Positions 25,334-33,622 of a stretch of 64,000 nucleotides of DNA are shown in pieces. The notes beneath the pieces are model-generated. The model worked only from the letters and a program-made list of their open reading frames with translations, had not been told where the DNA came from and did not search any database. The DNA lies in assembly GCF_000424625.1 (NCBI RefSeq), contig NZ_AUKG01000003.1, forward strand, positions 310,001-374,000, given 5' to 3'. The stretch is from Conexibacter woesei Iso977N. Lineage in GTDB: Bacteria > Actinomycetota > Thermoleophilia > Solirubrobacterales > Solirubrobacteraceae. The translations under genes were made by a program, and so were the position numbers. The stretch's first letter is position 1. The number at the start of each line of letters is the position of its first letter.

Positions 25334-26773
25334 CTACGCGGCTTCGACCAGCGCGGTGGCCGGAGCCTCGGCGCCCTCGGTCTCGTCCGCGCGCCGCAGG
25401 CGCGGGATCAGCAGCGCGATCAGCGCGCCGGCGCCCAGGACGGCTGCGCCGATCGGCAGCGCCGCCGTCATGCCGTCCACGAAGGACTGCGGGGAGCTGT
25501 AGCCGCCGTTGGCGTTGAACACGCTCGCCAGGACCGCGACGCCGAGGACGCCGCCGAGCTCGCGGATCGCGTTGGTCGCGCCGCTCGCCTGGCCGGCCTC
25601 CTCCGGCCGGACCGACCCGAGCACCGAGTTCGCCGCCGGCGCGAAGACCAGCGCCATGCCCGTCCCGGCCAGCACGAACGGGACCAGGACCGCGCTGTAG
25701 GCGACCGTCGGCGTGACCACCGCGGCCAGCCAGGCGATCGCGATCGCCTGCAGCGCCAGGCCGGACGCCATCAGCGGCCGCGCGCCGATCCGGTCGGACA
25801 AGATGCCCGCGACCGGCGCCACGAACATCGGCATGATCGTCCACGGCAGCACCCGCAGCCCGGACTGCAGCGGCGACAGCCCCTGCGTCGTCTGGAAGAA
25901 CTGCGAGAGCAGGAAGATCGAGCCGAACACGCCGAAGAACATCGCCAGCGACGTCGCGTTGGTGGCGGTGAAGGCGCGGCTCTTGAAGAACCGCAGCGGC
26001 AGCATCGGCGCCGGGGCGCGGTGCTCCCAGACCACGAAGGCCACCAACAACGCGGCACCCGCGGCCAGCGCGCCGAGGATCGAGGCGCTCGTCCAGCCCA
26101 GCGCCTCGCCGCGCACGATCCCGAACACGATGCCCAGCAGGCCGAGCCCGGCGAGCCCGATGCCCGGCAGGTCGAGCTTGTCAGCGGGGCCGTGCGACTC
26201 GGTCAGGAAGCGGCGCGACAGCGGCACGAGGCCGATCCCGATCGGGACGTTCAGCCAGAAGATCCAGTGCCACGAGATCCCGTCGACGACCGCGCCGCCG
26301 ACGACCGGGCCGAGCGCGACGCCGAGGCCGGAGATCCCGGACCACGCGCCGATCGCCAGCCCGCGCCTCTCGACCGGGATCGCCTCGGACAGCAGCGTCA
26401 GCGTGAGCGGCAGGACCATCGCCGCGCCCACGCCCTGGATCGCACGCGCGGCGACCAGCGCATCGGCGGACGGCGCGAGTGCCGCTGCCGCGCTCGCCAG
26501 CGTGAACAGCCCGATGCCGATCCCGAACATGCGCTTGCGGCCGAAGCGGTCGCCGAGGGCAGCACCGGTCAGCAACAGGACGGCGAACGCCAAGGTGTAG
26601 GCGTTGACCGTCCACTCCAGCGACTCCAGCGACGCGCCGAGGTCGACGCGGATCGTCGGCAGCGCGGTGCTGACGACGAGGTTGTCGAGCGTGACCATGA
26701 ACAGGGCCACGCTGACGATCACGAACGTCCAGCCGGCACGCGGCTTCGTGGACGCGGATGGGGAGAGGGTCAT
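25334..26773 (-). CDS. MFS multidrug transporter (DHA2/EmrB-QacA type)
   Basis: A 479-residue proton antiporter with about 14 helices. Motif A GDRFGRKRM (near residue 68) and the antiporter motif C in LGPVVGGAVVDG (near residue 145) are present, with ARAIQGVGAAMVLP between them. ATG 26773 is preferred, since GAGGA lies about 10 nt upstream. The TetR-family gene lies directly upstream in the same direction, and a palindrome of the TetR type (26793-26808) sits between them. Probably drug- or metabolite-induced efflux. Confidence 0.9.
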   Translation of the reverse strand: MTLSPSASTKPRAGWTFVIVSVALFMVTLDNLVVSTALPTIRVDLGASLESLEWTVNAYTLAFAVLLLTGAALGDRFGRKRMFGIGIGLFTLASAAAALAPSADALVAARAIQGVGAAMVLPLTLTLLSEAIPVERRGLAIGAWSGISGLGVALGPVVGGAVVDGISWHWIFWLNVPIGIGLVPLSRRFLTESHGPADKLDLPGIGLAGLGLLGIVFGIVRGEALGWTSASILGALAAGAALLVAFVVWEHRAPAPMLPLRFFKSRAFTATNATSLAMFFGVFGSIFLLSQFFQTTQGLSPLQSGLRVLPWTIMPMFVAPVAGILSDRIGARPLMASGLALQAIAIAWLAAVVTPTVAYSAVLVPFVLAGTGMALVFAPAANSVLGSVRPEEAGQASGATNAIRELGGVLGVAVLASVFNANGGYSSPQSFVDGMTAALPIGAAVLGAGALIALLIPRLRRADETEGAEAPATALVEAA

Positions 26774-26792
26774 CTCGTCAGTCCTCAAGAAA

Positions 26793-26808
26793 GAGTGAGC
26801 ACTCACTC
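26793..26808. promoter_or_regulatory. TetR operator in front of the MFS gene
   Basis: Perfect 7-bp arms GAGTGAG-CA-CTCACTC, 20 bp before the MFS start. The half-site GTGAG/CTCAC recurs upstream of the TetR gene at 27416-27431. Confidence 0.65.
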
Positions 26809-26845
26809 ACTCGATGGGCAAAAAAGGGGGAGCACGGCATGGCCA

Positions 26846-27409
26846 TCAGCAGACCCGCAGGACCTTGGCCCAGTCGCCGTGCTCGTCGGTGACGCCGATC
26901 GCCGCCATGACGTTCAGCAGCATGCCGGTGGCGAAGAACCGGTGGATCTCCTCCTCCGTCATGTCCGTCACGCGCTCCACGAGCGCGTACAGCTGCGCGA
27001 ACCACTCGCGCGACGCCTCGGCGACCTCGGGCATCGAGGCGGCCGCGGCGTGCTGATGGACCTGCGTCATCAGCATCGTCCGGTCCTGCAGCAACACGCT
27101 GTAGGAGTTGGCCATCGCCTCGAACGGGTCGGTTCCCTCGGCATGGGCGCGCGCGGCCGCAGCCTCGAACGCCTCGTAGATCCGCTCGTTGGAGCGGCGC
27201 ACCACGGCGACCACGAGGTCGCTCTTGGTCGGGAACAGGCGGAACAGGTACGCCTGCGAGATGCCGGCCGCCCTGGCGACCTCCGTCGTCGGGGTCCCGA
27301 GGAACCCGCGCTCGGCGAACACGGCCATCCCGGCCTCGAGCACGGCCTCGCGCCGCGCCTCGGCGGTCGAGAGGGTGCGCTTCGTGGAGGTGGTGGCCGT
27401 GGGCGTCAT
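26846..27409 (-). CDS. TetR-family transcriptional regulator
   Basis: About 187 residues. N-terminal helix-turn-helix of TetR type: AVLEAGMAVFAERGFLGTPT followed by VARAAGISQAYLFRLFPTKS (about residues 20-62); the C-terminal ligand domain is variable. The ATG at 27409 is chosen; a GTG at 27427 inside the operator is the alternative. Palindromes with shared half-sites in front of this gene and of the MFS gene indicate autorepression and control of the pump. Confidence 0.88.
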   Translation of the reverse strand: MTPTATTSTKRTLSTAEARREAVLEAGMAVFAERGFLGTPTTEVARAAGISQAYLFRLFPTKSDLVVAVVRRSNERIYEAFEAAAARAHAEGTDPFEAMANSYSVLLQDRTMLMTQVHQHAAAASMPEVAEASREWFAQLYALVERVTDMTEEEIHRFFATGMLLNVMAAIGVTDEHGDWAKVLRVC

Positions 27410-27415
27410 GCAGGT

Positions 27416-27431
27416 GTGAGTATGCACTCAC
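27416..27431. promoter_or_regulatory. TetR operator in front of the TetR gene
   Basis: Arms GTGAGT and ACTCAC around ATGC, embedded in a longer run of GTGAG/CTCAC half-sites. It abuts the start codon, so repression by blocking transcription start is likely and the transcript may be nearly leaderless. Confidence 0.6.
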
Positions 27432-27443
27432 TCACACTTGGTG

Positions 27444-28901
27444 TCAAGGGACGACGACGATGTCGGGGCCGATGTCCGGATGCAGCGCGCAGCGGTCGGT
27501 CGACGCCTCTGGGCCGAACAGGGTCCAGTACCGGCCCTCCAGCGCGGTGTAGCTCTCCGGCGCGGGCGGGAGGGCCTTGTCGACGTCGCTCTGGTCGAGG
27601 ATGAATTGCTTCGCGATCGCGCGCGTCCGCGGCGCGAACCCCGGCAGCGTGTAGCGGCCGTCTTCCTGGGCGCTGCGGATCTGCGACGGGCGGCGGTCGG
27701 TCCAGAGGGCGAGCTGGGGCACGGCGCGCCGGTTGGGCACCGAGATCGCGCAATGCGCCGGTGGGAGGTGCGCGACGGCCATGTCGTGCAGCTCGTCCAG
27801 GATGTGCGTCTGGGCGATCAGCGCGTGGCGCGTGTTCCTCAGCCGCGTGAGCTGGGACGGGATGAACACCAACAACCCGACGACCGTCAGCGCGCCGAGC
27901 GCCATCCAGCGGTTGCGCCATGGGTCCTCGCGCGGCAGCTCGACCCACGCGCAGATCCCGGCGGCGGCGAAGATCGCCAGCAGCGTCGCGGGGAAGAGGA
28001 GGTAGCGCGTCAGGATCGACAGGCCCGCGGTCGCGAGCAGCGCGAAGGCGACGATCGCCAGGACGCCCGCCGCCGCGCCGGTCAGGATGCCGCGGGTCCG
28101 CAGCTTCCACAGCGACAGGACGCCGCCGACCGCCGCGCCGAACAGCACCGGCTCGCGCAGGATCTCGCCGAGCCGGCGCGGCGTCGCCGTCGGGACGTGC
28201 TGCAGGCCGGTGACGCGGCCGAGCGACTCGGCGGTCGAGCGCGTGCCGGTCAGCGAGTGCAGCGGGTCGCCGGTGATGACGAGGTCGCTCAACGCCCACA
28301 ACAACGGCGCGCCGACGACCAAGGCAATGTGTAGGGGTCGCAAAACGCCCCCGCGCCACAGCCACCACGCGTAGACGACCGCGAACAGCCACGCCTCCGG
28401 GCGCAGCAGCCCCGCGAAGGCCAGCAGCACGAGCGGCACGGTCCCGGCCCGCGAGCGCTTCGTCTCCGCCAGCAACGCCCCCAACAACAGGCAGATGTAG
28501 GGGATGTCGACGTACGCGCGGACGCCGTAGGACAGCACCGGCTCGCGCGTCAACACCAACAACGCGGCGACCACGCCCGTCAGCGGCGTGAACCACGCCC
28601 GCCCCAGCGCGTAGACCAACCACCCCAACATGCCCAGCGCGAAGAACCCGAGCACGATGAGCAGGTCCTCGCCGAAGCGCGTCCCGAAGATCGAGCCAAT
28701 GGCACCAACCAGCGTCGCCAGCGGGTGCGGCGTCGGCGCGAACGGCACGTCGTAGTCGGGCGTGCGCCCGTGGACGATGTCGTTGCCCCACAGCAGCGCG
28801 TACTCGCTGTCGTAGTTGACGAACCACGTCGGCGCGCACGCCAGCGCGATCAGCGCGCCGAGTGCCGCGGCGACCCCTACAGGAACGCCGAAGCGCTTCA
28901 G
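27444..28901 (-). CDS. Polytopic membrane protein, GT-C glycosyltransferase-like
   Basis: About 485 residues with an N-terminal helix (VGVAAALGALIALACAPTW), then an extracytoplasmic loop NYDSEYALLWGNDIVHG containing acidic residues as in GT-C enzymes, and about ten more helices up to residue 330. The C-terminal 130 residues are soluble. A sugar or mannosyl transfer role from a lipid donor is inferred only from topology. The start is uncertain: no ATG or GTG is near, and CTG 28901 overlaps the peptidase stop (CTGA), suggesting coupling to it. Confidence 0.65.
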   Translation of the reverse strand: MKRFGVPVGVAAALGALIALACAPTWFVNYDSEYALLWGNDIVHGRTPDYDVPFAPTPHPLATLVGAIGSIFGTRFGEDLLIVLGFFALGMLGWLVYALGRAWFTPLTGVVAALLVLTREPVLSYGVRAYVDIPYICLLLGALLAETKRSRAGTVPLVLLAFAGLLRPEAWLFAVVYAWWLWRGGVLRPLHIALVVGAPLLWALSDLVITGDPLHSLTGTRSTAESLGRVTGLQHVPTATPRRLGEILREPVLFGAAVGGVLSLWKLRTRGILTGAAAGVLAIVAFALLATAGLSILTRYLLFPATLLAIFAAAGICAWVELPREDPWRNRWMALGALTVVGLLVFIPSQLTRLRNTRHALIAQTHILDELHDMAVAHLPPAHCAISVPNRRAVPQLALWTDRRPSQIRSAQEDGRYTLPGFAPRTRAIAKQFILDQSDVDKALPPAPESYTALEGRYWTLFGPEASTDRCALHPDIGPDIVVVP

Positions 28902-30226
28902 GACCCCAGCTCCGCCAGGCCCGTCAGCAGCTCGCGCGCGGACTTGTACCCCAACTCGAGACCGCGCAGCGAGAACGACTCGTCCGGTGCGTGGAACGGG
29001 TCGTCGGGCAGCACGAAGCCGGTGACGATCGTCGGGATCCCCTTCTCGGACAGGTCTGCGACGAACGGGATCGCGCCGCCGGAGCGCGTGAACGCCGGCG
29101 CGACGCCCGCGGCGCGCTCGATCGCGCGGCCCGCGATCTGCAGCACCGGCGAGTCGGCCGGGAAGTGCGCGGGCGGCGCGGTGTGCGCCGACACGACGGT
29201 CATCTCGGCGCCGGCCGGGAGCGCCTCGCGGATCAGCCGCTCCAGCTCGGCGCCGATCGCCACGACGTCCTGGCCGGGCGCGACGCGGATCGACACGGTC
29301 GCGCGCGCGACCGCCGGGATCACCGTGCGCGCGTCGCCCGCGACGATCTGGTCGACGTCGACCGCGGTGTCCGAGCCGTTGCGCTCGATGAACTCGTCGG
29401 CGGCGCCCGGGTAGGCGGGCCGCGCGCCCGCGGCGTCGAGCGACTCCTGGCCCGACGGCAGCTCGGCCCACGACGCGCGCTCCTCGTCGGTCGGCGGCGC
29501 GATCCCGGCGCGCAGCTCCTCGCGGACCCTGCCGTCCGGGCCCGGGATGACCGCGGCCAGCCCCTGGTGCAGCGCGTGCAGGGCGTTCAGCGCGCTGCCG
29601 CCGTACATCCCGGAGTGCAGGTCGCGGTCGGCCGCGCGGACGTCGAAGGTCACCAGGTGGACGCCGCGCAGGCCGACGGTGATCGCCGGCAGCTCGGGCG
29701 AGACCATCCCGGAGTCGTAGACGATCGCGGCATCGGCGCCGCGCGGGTCGTCCTTCAGCCACTGCGAGATCGACTCGCCGCCGGCCTCCTCCTCGCCCTC
29801 GACCGCGACGCGCACGTTGACCGGCAGCGCGCCCTCGGTCGCCAGGTCGCAGGCGGCGGCCAGCAGCGGCAGGAAGTTGCCCTTGTCGTCGGCGGCCCCG
29901 CGCGCGAAGACGCGGCCGTCGCGGACGACCGGCTCGAACGGCGGCGTCGTCCAGAGGTCGAGCGGCTCGGCGCCCTGGACGTCGTAGTGGCCGTAGATCA
30001 GGACGGTGGGGGCGGAGTCCGCGTCCTTCGACGCGCGCAGCTCGCCGATGACCAGCGGGTTGCCGCCCTCGCGGACCGTCAGCAGCTCGGCCTCGCCGCC
30101 CGCCGCGCGGACCTTGGCCGCCGCCCACTCCGCCGCCTTCTCGATCTCGGCCGGATCACCGCCGCCCGTGGAGATGCTGGGGATGCGCAGCCAGTGGAAG
30201 AGCTCGTCGAGAAGGGTGTCGGCCAT
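28898..30226 (-). CDS. M20-family metallopeptidase (dipeptidase type)
   Basis: A 442-residue zinc exopeptidase. Metal ligands appear in YGHYDVQ, ARGAADDKGN, the catalytic EGEEEAGG, YDSGMV and near the C-terminus FHAPDE. The lid domain with VRAADRDLHSGMYGG fits the M20 dipeptidase/CNDP-like group. Cytoplasmic (no signal). ATG 30226 is the start. The membrane protein gene downstream overlaps its stop codon. It is divergent from dnaX. Confidence 0.9.
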   Translation of the reverse strand: MADTLLDELFHWLRIPSISTGGGDPAEIEKAAEWAAAKVRAAGGEAELLTVREGGNPLVIGELRASKDADSAPTVLIYGHYDVQGAEPLDLWTTPPFEPVVRDGRVFARGAADDKGNFLPLLAAACDLATEGALPVNVRVAVEGEEEAGGESISQWLKDDPRGADAAIVYDSGMVSPELPAITVGLRGVHLVTFDVRAADRDLHSGMYGGSALNALHALHQGLAAVIPGPDGRVREELRAGIAPPTDEERASWAELPSGQESLDAAGARPAYPGAADEFIERNGSDTAVDVDQIVAGDARTVIPAVARATVSIRVAPGQDVVAIGAELERLIREALPAGAEMTVVSAHTAPPAHFPADSPVLQIAGRAIERAAGVAPAFTRSGGAIPFVADLSEKGIPTIVTGFVLPDDPFHAPDESFSLRGLELGYKSARELLTGLAELGS

Positions 30227-30273
30227 GGCGCCACAGCCTATGGGGCCGCCGTCCGGGACCGCTCTACACTCAC

Positions 30274-32064
30274 GTGTCCGTGTCTGCCGGACCTTCGCTC
30301 TACCGCCGCCATCGCCCGCGGACGTTCGCCGACGTCATCGGCCAGGAGCACGTCGTGCGCACGCTCCGCAACGCCGTCGAACGCGGCCAGGTGCACCACG
30401 CCTACCTGTTCGTCGGCTCGCGCGGGACGGGCAAGACGTCGATGGCCAAGATGCTCGCCGCGTGCCTGAACTGCGTCAACGGCCCGACCACCGAGCCGTG
30501 CGGCGTCTGCGAGTCGTGCGTGACGATCGCCAGCGCGACGTCGATGGACGTCATCGAGATGGACGCCGCGTCCAACAACTCGGTCGACGACATCCGCGAG
30601 CTGCGCGACTCGGTCCAGTACGCCCCGGTCAGCGGCCGGTACAAGGTGTACATCTTGGACGAGGCGCACATGCTGTCCAACGCGGCGTGGAACGCGTTCC
30701 TGAAGACGCTCGAGGAGCCGCCGCCGTCGACGGTCTTCGTCCTGGCGACGACCGAGGCCAACAAGGTGATGCCGACGGTCGTCGACCGCTGCCACCGCTT
30801 CGACTTCCGCCGGCCGACGGTCGAGCAGCTCGCGACGGTCGTCCAGCGCGTCGCGCAGAAGGAGACGATCACGATCGCGCCCGAGGCGGTCGCGCTGGTC
30901 GCCCGCAACGCGACGGGGTCCTACCGCGACGCGCTCGGCACGCTCGAGCAGCTCGTCACGTACAGCGGGTCGTCGATCGCGACCGAGGACGTCCTGGCCG
31001 TGCTCGGCGTCGCCGACGACGAGCTGCTGTTCGGCGCTTTGGATGCCGTCGGCGCGCGCGACGCGAAGACCGCGTGGCAGATCACCGCGCGCCTGGCGGA
31101 GTCCGGGCGCGACGCGGCGCAGTTCCTGCGCGACCTCGAGGCGCACACGCGCGACGTGCTGGTCGTCCAGACGCTCGGCGAGATCCCGCCGCAGCTGACG
31201 ATGACCACCGAGCGCGACGCGCGGCTGGCCGACCAGGCGCGGCGGCTGACCGGCGCGGACTCGGTGCGCCTGCTCGACCTGCTCGCCGCCGGGATGCGGC
31301 TGGCGAAGGACGGCGCCGACGCCCAGACCCAGCTGGAGATCGCGCTCGTGAAGGCCGCGCAGCCGGAGGTCGACGCGACGACCCGCGCGCTGCTGGCGCG
31401 CCTGGAGCGGATGGAGGCCGCGCTGCGCGGCGGCGCGCCCGTCGCTCCGGCGCCCGCTGCTGTCGCGCCGCCGGCGCCGGCCGCGGCGACGCCTCCGCCG
31501 GCCGCCGCCGCTCCGCAGCCGCCCGCTCCGGCGCCCGCCGCCCCGGCTCCGCAGGCCGCCGCTCCGACACCTCCGCCGCCGCCCGCACCGGCGGCTGCGC
31601 AGCCGCCCGCTCCGACGCCGGAGCCCGAGCCCGTCGCTCCGCCCGCGCCCGTCGCGGTCGCCGAGCCGCTCGGCGCCCTCGACCTCGGGACGGTCCAGGA
31701 GCTCTGGCCCGCGGTCCTGCAGAGCGTCGAGGAGCAGAACCAGATGGTCGCGATGTCCCTCGCCAAGGGGCAGCTCGTGAGCGTCGTCGGCAAGGAGCTG
31801 ACGATCGCGTTCACGCCCGACTGCGGCTTCCAGAAGAGGAAGGCCGAGGACCAGAACGGGCGCGAGCTGGTCATCACGGCGTTCCGCGAGCTGGCCGGCA
31901 TGGCGCCGGTGCTGATCTTCGAGACGCGCGAGGCCGAGGAGCTCGGTGCCGAGCCCGAGGTCATCAGCGAGGATGACTTCATCGCCCGGTTGCGGGCAGA
32001 ATTCGACGCCGTCGACCACGAGCCCGGTTCCGAGGGCCAGACCACCGAGCAGGAGCAGGCCTGA
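30274..32064 (+). CDS. dnaX: DNA polymerase III subunits gamma/tau
   Basis: A 596-residue clamp-loader ATPase. Walker A GSRGTGKTS (residues 48-56), a zinc module with cysteines 64, 67, 76, 79 and 82, Walker B YILDEAHML, and the sensor VDRCHRFDF are all visible. A Pro/Ala-rich linker (about 395-460) leads to a tau-like C-terminal domain. Starts at GTG 30274. No A-rich slippery sequence is seen, so probably only the full-length form is made. TGATG overlap with ybaB: the classical dnaX-ybaB-recR cluster. Confidence 0.95.
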   Translation: MSVSAGPSLYRRHRPRTFADVIGQEHVVRTLRNAVERGQVHHAYLFVGSRGTGKTSMAKMLAACLNCVNGPTTEPCGVCESCVTIASATSMDVIEMDAASNNSVDDIRELRDSVQYAPVSGRYKVYILDEAHMLSNAAWNAFLKTLEEPPPSTVFVLATTEANKVMPTVVDRCHRFDFRRPTVEQLATVVQRVAQKETITIAPEAVALVARNATGSYRDALGTLEQLVTYSGSSIATEDVLAVLGVADDELLFGALDAVGARDAKTAWQITARLAESGRDAAQFLRDLEAHTRDVLVVQTLGEIPPQLTMTTERDARLADQARRLTGADSVRLLDLLAAGMRLAKDGADAQTQLEIALVKAAQPEVDATTRALLARLERMEAALRGGAPVAPAPAAVAPPAPAAATPPPAAAAPQPPAPAPAAPAPQAAAPTPPPPPAPAAAQPPAPTPEPEPVAPPAPVAVAEPLGALDLGTVQELWPAVLQSVEEQNQMVAMSLAKGQLVSVVGKELTIAFTPDCGFQKRKAEDQNGRELVITAFRELAGMAPVLIFETREAEELGAEPEVISEDDFIARLRAEFDAVDHEPGSEGQTTEQEQA

Positions 32065-32522
32065 TGCCGCAGCCCAACATCCAGAACATGCTGAAGCAGG
32101 CCCAGGAGGTCATGGCCGCCCAGCAGGAGGCGCAGGAAGCGCTCAAGGAGCAGAAGGTCGAGGCCTCCGCCGGCGGCGGCATGGTCAAGGTCGTCGTCTC
32201 CGGCGAGCTCAAGTTGGAGTCCTTGACGATCGACCCCGACGCGGTCGATCCCGAGGACGTCGAGATGCTGCAGGACCTGGTCCTGGCCGCGACCAACGAG
32301 GCGCTGCGCCAGGCCGTCGACCTGCAGGAGAAGGCGATGCAGGCCGCGTCCGGCCCCGGCGGCTTCGACCCGATGTCGGCGCTCGAGGGCCTCGGCCTGG
32401 GCGACGCGCTCGGCGGCCTCGGCGGTGGCGGCGGTGGCGGTGGCGGGCTTCCGGGTGGCGGCGCTCCCGGCGGCGGGATGAACCGCGCGGCCCGCCGGGC
32501 TGCCGCGAAGAAGAACCGCTAG
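32064..32522 (+). CDS. YbaB/EbfC nucleoid-associated protein
   Basis: A 152-residue DNA-binding protein. The core MLKQAQEVMAAQQEAQEALK, then GGGMVKVVVSGELKLESL and DPEDVEMLQDLVLAATNEAL, is typical of the family. The C-terminal 45 residues form a Gly-rich tail ending in a basic RRAAAKKNR patch, longer than the usual 100-110-residue protein. Its start codon shares one base with the dnaX stop. It accompanies recR in recombination-related clusters. Confidence 0.93.
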   Translation: MPQPNIQNMLKQAQEVMAAQQEAQEALKEQKVEASAGGGMVKVVVSGELKLESLTIDPDAVDPEDVEMLQDLVLAATNEALRQAVDLQEKAMQAASGPGGFDPMSALEGLGLGDALGGLGGGGGGGGGLPGGGAPGGGMNRAARRAAAKKNR

Positions 32523-32525
32523 GAC

Positions 32526-33128
32526 TTGTTCGCTCCGCCCGTCCAACGCCTGGTCACCGAGCTGGGCAAGCTGCCCGGCATCGGCCAGCGCACGGCGCAG
32601 CGGCTCGCGTTCCACATCCTGCGGGTCGACCCGGAGGACGCCAACGCGCTCGCCGACGCGATCCGCGAGGTCAAGGAGAAGATCCGGCCCTGCGAGGTCT
32701 GCTTCAACCTGGCCGACGAGGCGCGCTGCCGGATCTGCCAGGACGAGCGGCGCGACACCGCGATCATCTGCGTGGTCGAGGAGCCGGGCGACATCGTCCC
32801 GATCGAGCGCACCCACGAGTTCCGCGGCCGCTACCACGTCCTCGGCGGCGCGCTGTCGCCGATCGACGGGGTCGACCCGGAGGACCTCAAGGTCGCCGAG
32901 CTGTACCGCCGCGTCGAGGGCGGCGAGGTCCGCGAGGTCGTCATCGCGACCAACCCGACGACGACCGGCGAGGCGACCGCGCACCACATCGCGGCCGCGC
33001 TGCGCGAGCGCACCCCCGACGTCGCGGTCACCCGCCTCGCCTCCGGCCTGCCGGTCGGCGGCGACCTCGAGTACGCCGACGAGGTCACGCTCGGCCGCGC
33101 GTTCGCCGGCCGACGCGAGATCGCGTAG
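32526..33128 (+). CDS. recR: Recombination mediator RecR
   Basis: A 200-residue protein, full family length. Helix-hairpin-helix LPGIGQRTAQRLAFH (residues 16-30), the Cys4 zinc finger CEVC...CRIC (56, 59, 68, 71), and a Toprim domain with VVEEPGD, IATNPTTTGEATA and RLASGLPVGGDLEYAD. It acts with RecFO to load RecA on gapped DNA. The start is TTG at 32526, 3 nt after the ybaB stop, with AGGA overlapping that stop region. Confidence 0.95.
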   Translation: MFAPPVQRLVTELGKLPGIGQRTAQRLAFHILRVDPEDANALADAIREVKEKIRPCEVCFNLADEARCRICQDERRDTAIICVVEEPGDIVPIERTHEFRGRYHVLGGALSPIDGVDPEDLKVAELYRRVEGGEVREVVIATNPTTTGEATAHHIAAALRERTPDVAVTRLASGLPVGGDLEYADEVTLGRAFAGRREIA

Positions 33129-33177
33129 AACGACCCTGAGCGGTCCTCACCGGCGCGCGCCCGCGTAGGGTCGAGCC

Positions 33178-33606
33178 ATGGCTGAGACCACCGACGTCGC
33201 CTTCACGACCATCAACTCCAACATCAGCGACCGGTTCCAGTCGCTGCGGCGGGAGCTGGGGGTCGAGGCGTTCGGGATCAACGCGATCGCGCTCGCTCCG
33301 CGCCAGCGCGGCCGGATCCACGACCACGCCGAGCAGGAGGAGGTCTTCCTCGTGCTCGACGGCGAGCTGACGATCGCGATCGAGGGCGAGGAGAGCAGGG
33401 TCGCCAAGAACGGCCTCGTCCGCGTCCCGTCCGGCGTCCGCCGCCAGCTCATCAACCGCGGGCCGGCGAACCTCCTGATGGTCGCGCTCGGCGCGGCGGG
33501 CGCGCACGTCGGCCGCGACGCCAGCGCCTGGGAGTCCTGGGACGAGGACCGCGACGCGGGCCGCACGCCCCAGGAGGTCCCGCTGCCCGCCGACCTGCCG
33601 GTCTAG
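33178..33606 (+). CDS. Cupin-domain protein
   Basis: A 142-residue single-domain beta-barrel. The metal-binding motif 1 reads GRIHDHAEQEEVFLVLDGEL and motif 2 follows with VRVPSGVRRQLINRGP. Two His and a Glu suit a divalent metal site; motif 2 lacks the usual His, having Arg in its place. The function is not predictable. ATG 33178 lies 49 nt after recR. Confidence 0.82.
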   Translation: MAETTDVAFTTINSNISDRFQSLRRELGVEAFGINAIALAPRQRGRIHDHAEQEEVFLVLDGELTIAIEGEESRVAKNGLVRVPSGVRRQLINRGPANLLMVALGAAGAHVGRDASAWESWDEDRDAGRTPQEVPLPADLPV

Positions 33607-33622
33607 CGGGCGGCCGCGGGCG

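Noticed and set aside
30274-32064. Programmed dnaX frameshift producing gamma
   Set aside because: No run of adenines or other slippery motif exists in this G/C-rich gene. The frame continues through a tau-like C-terminus.
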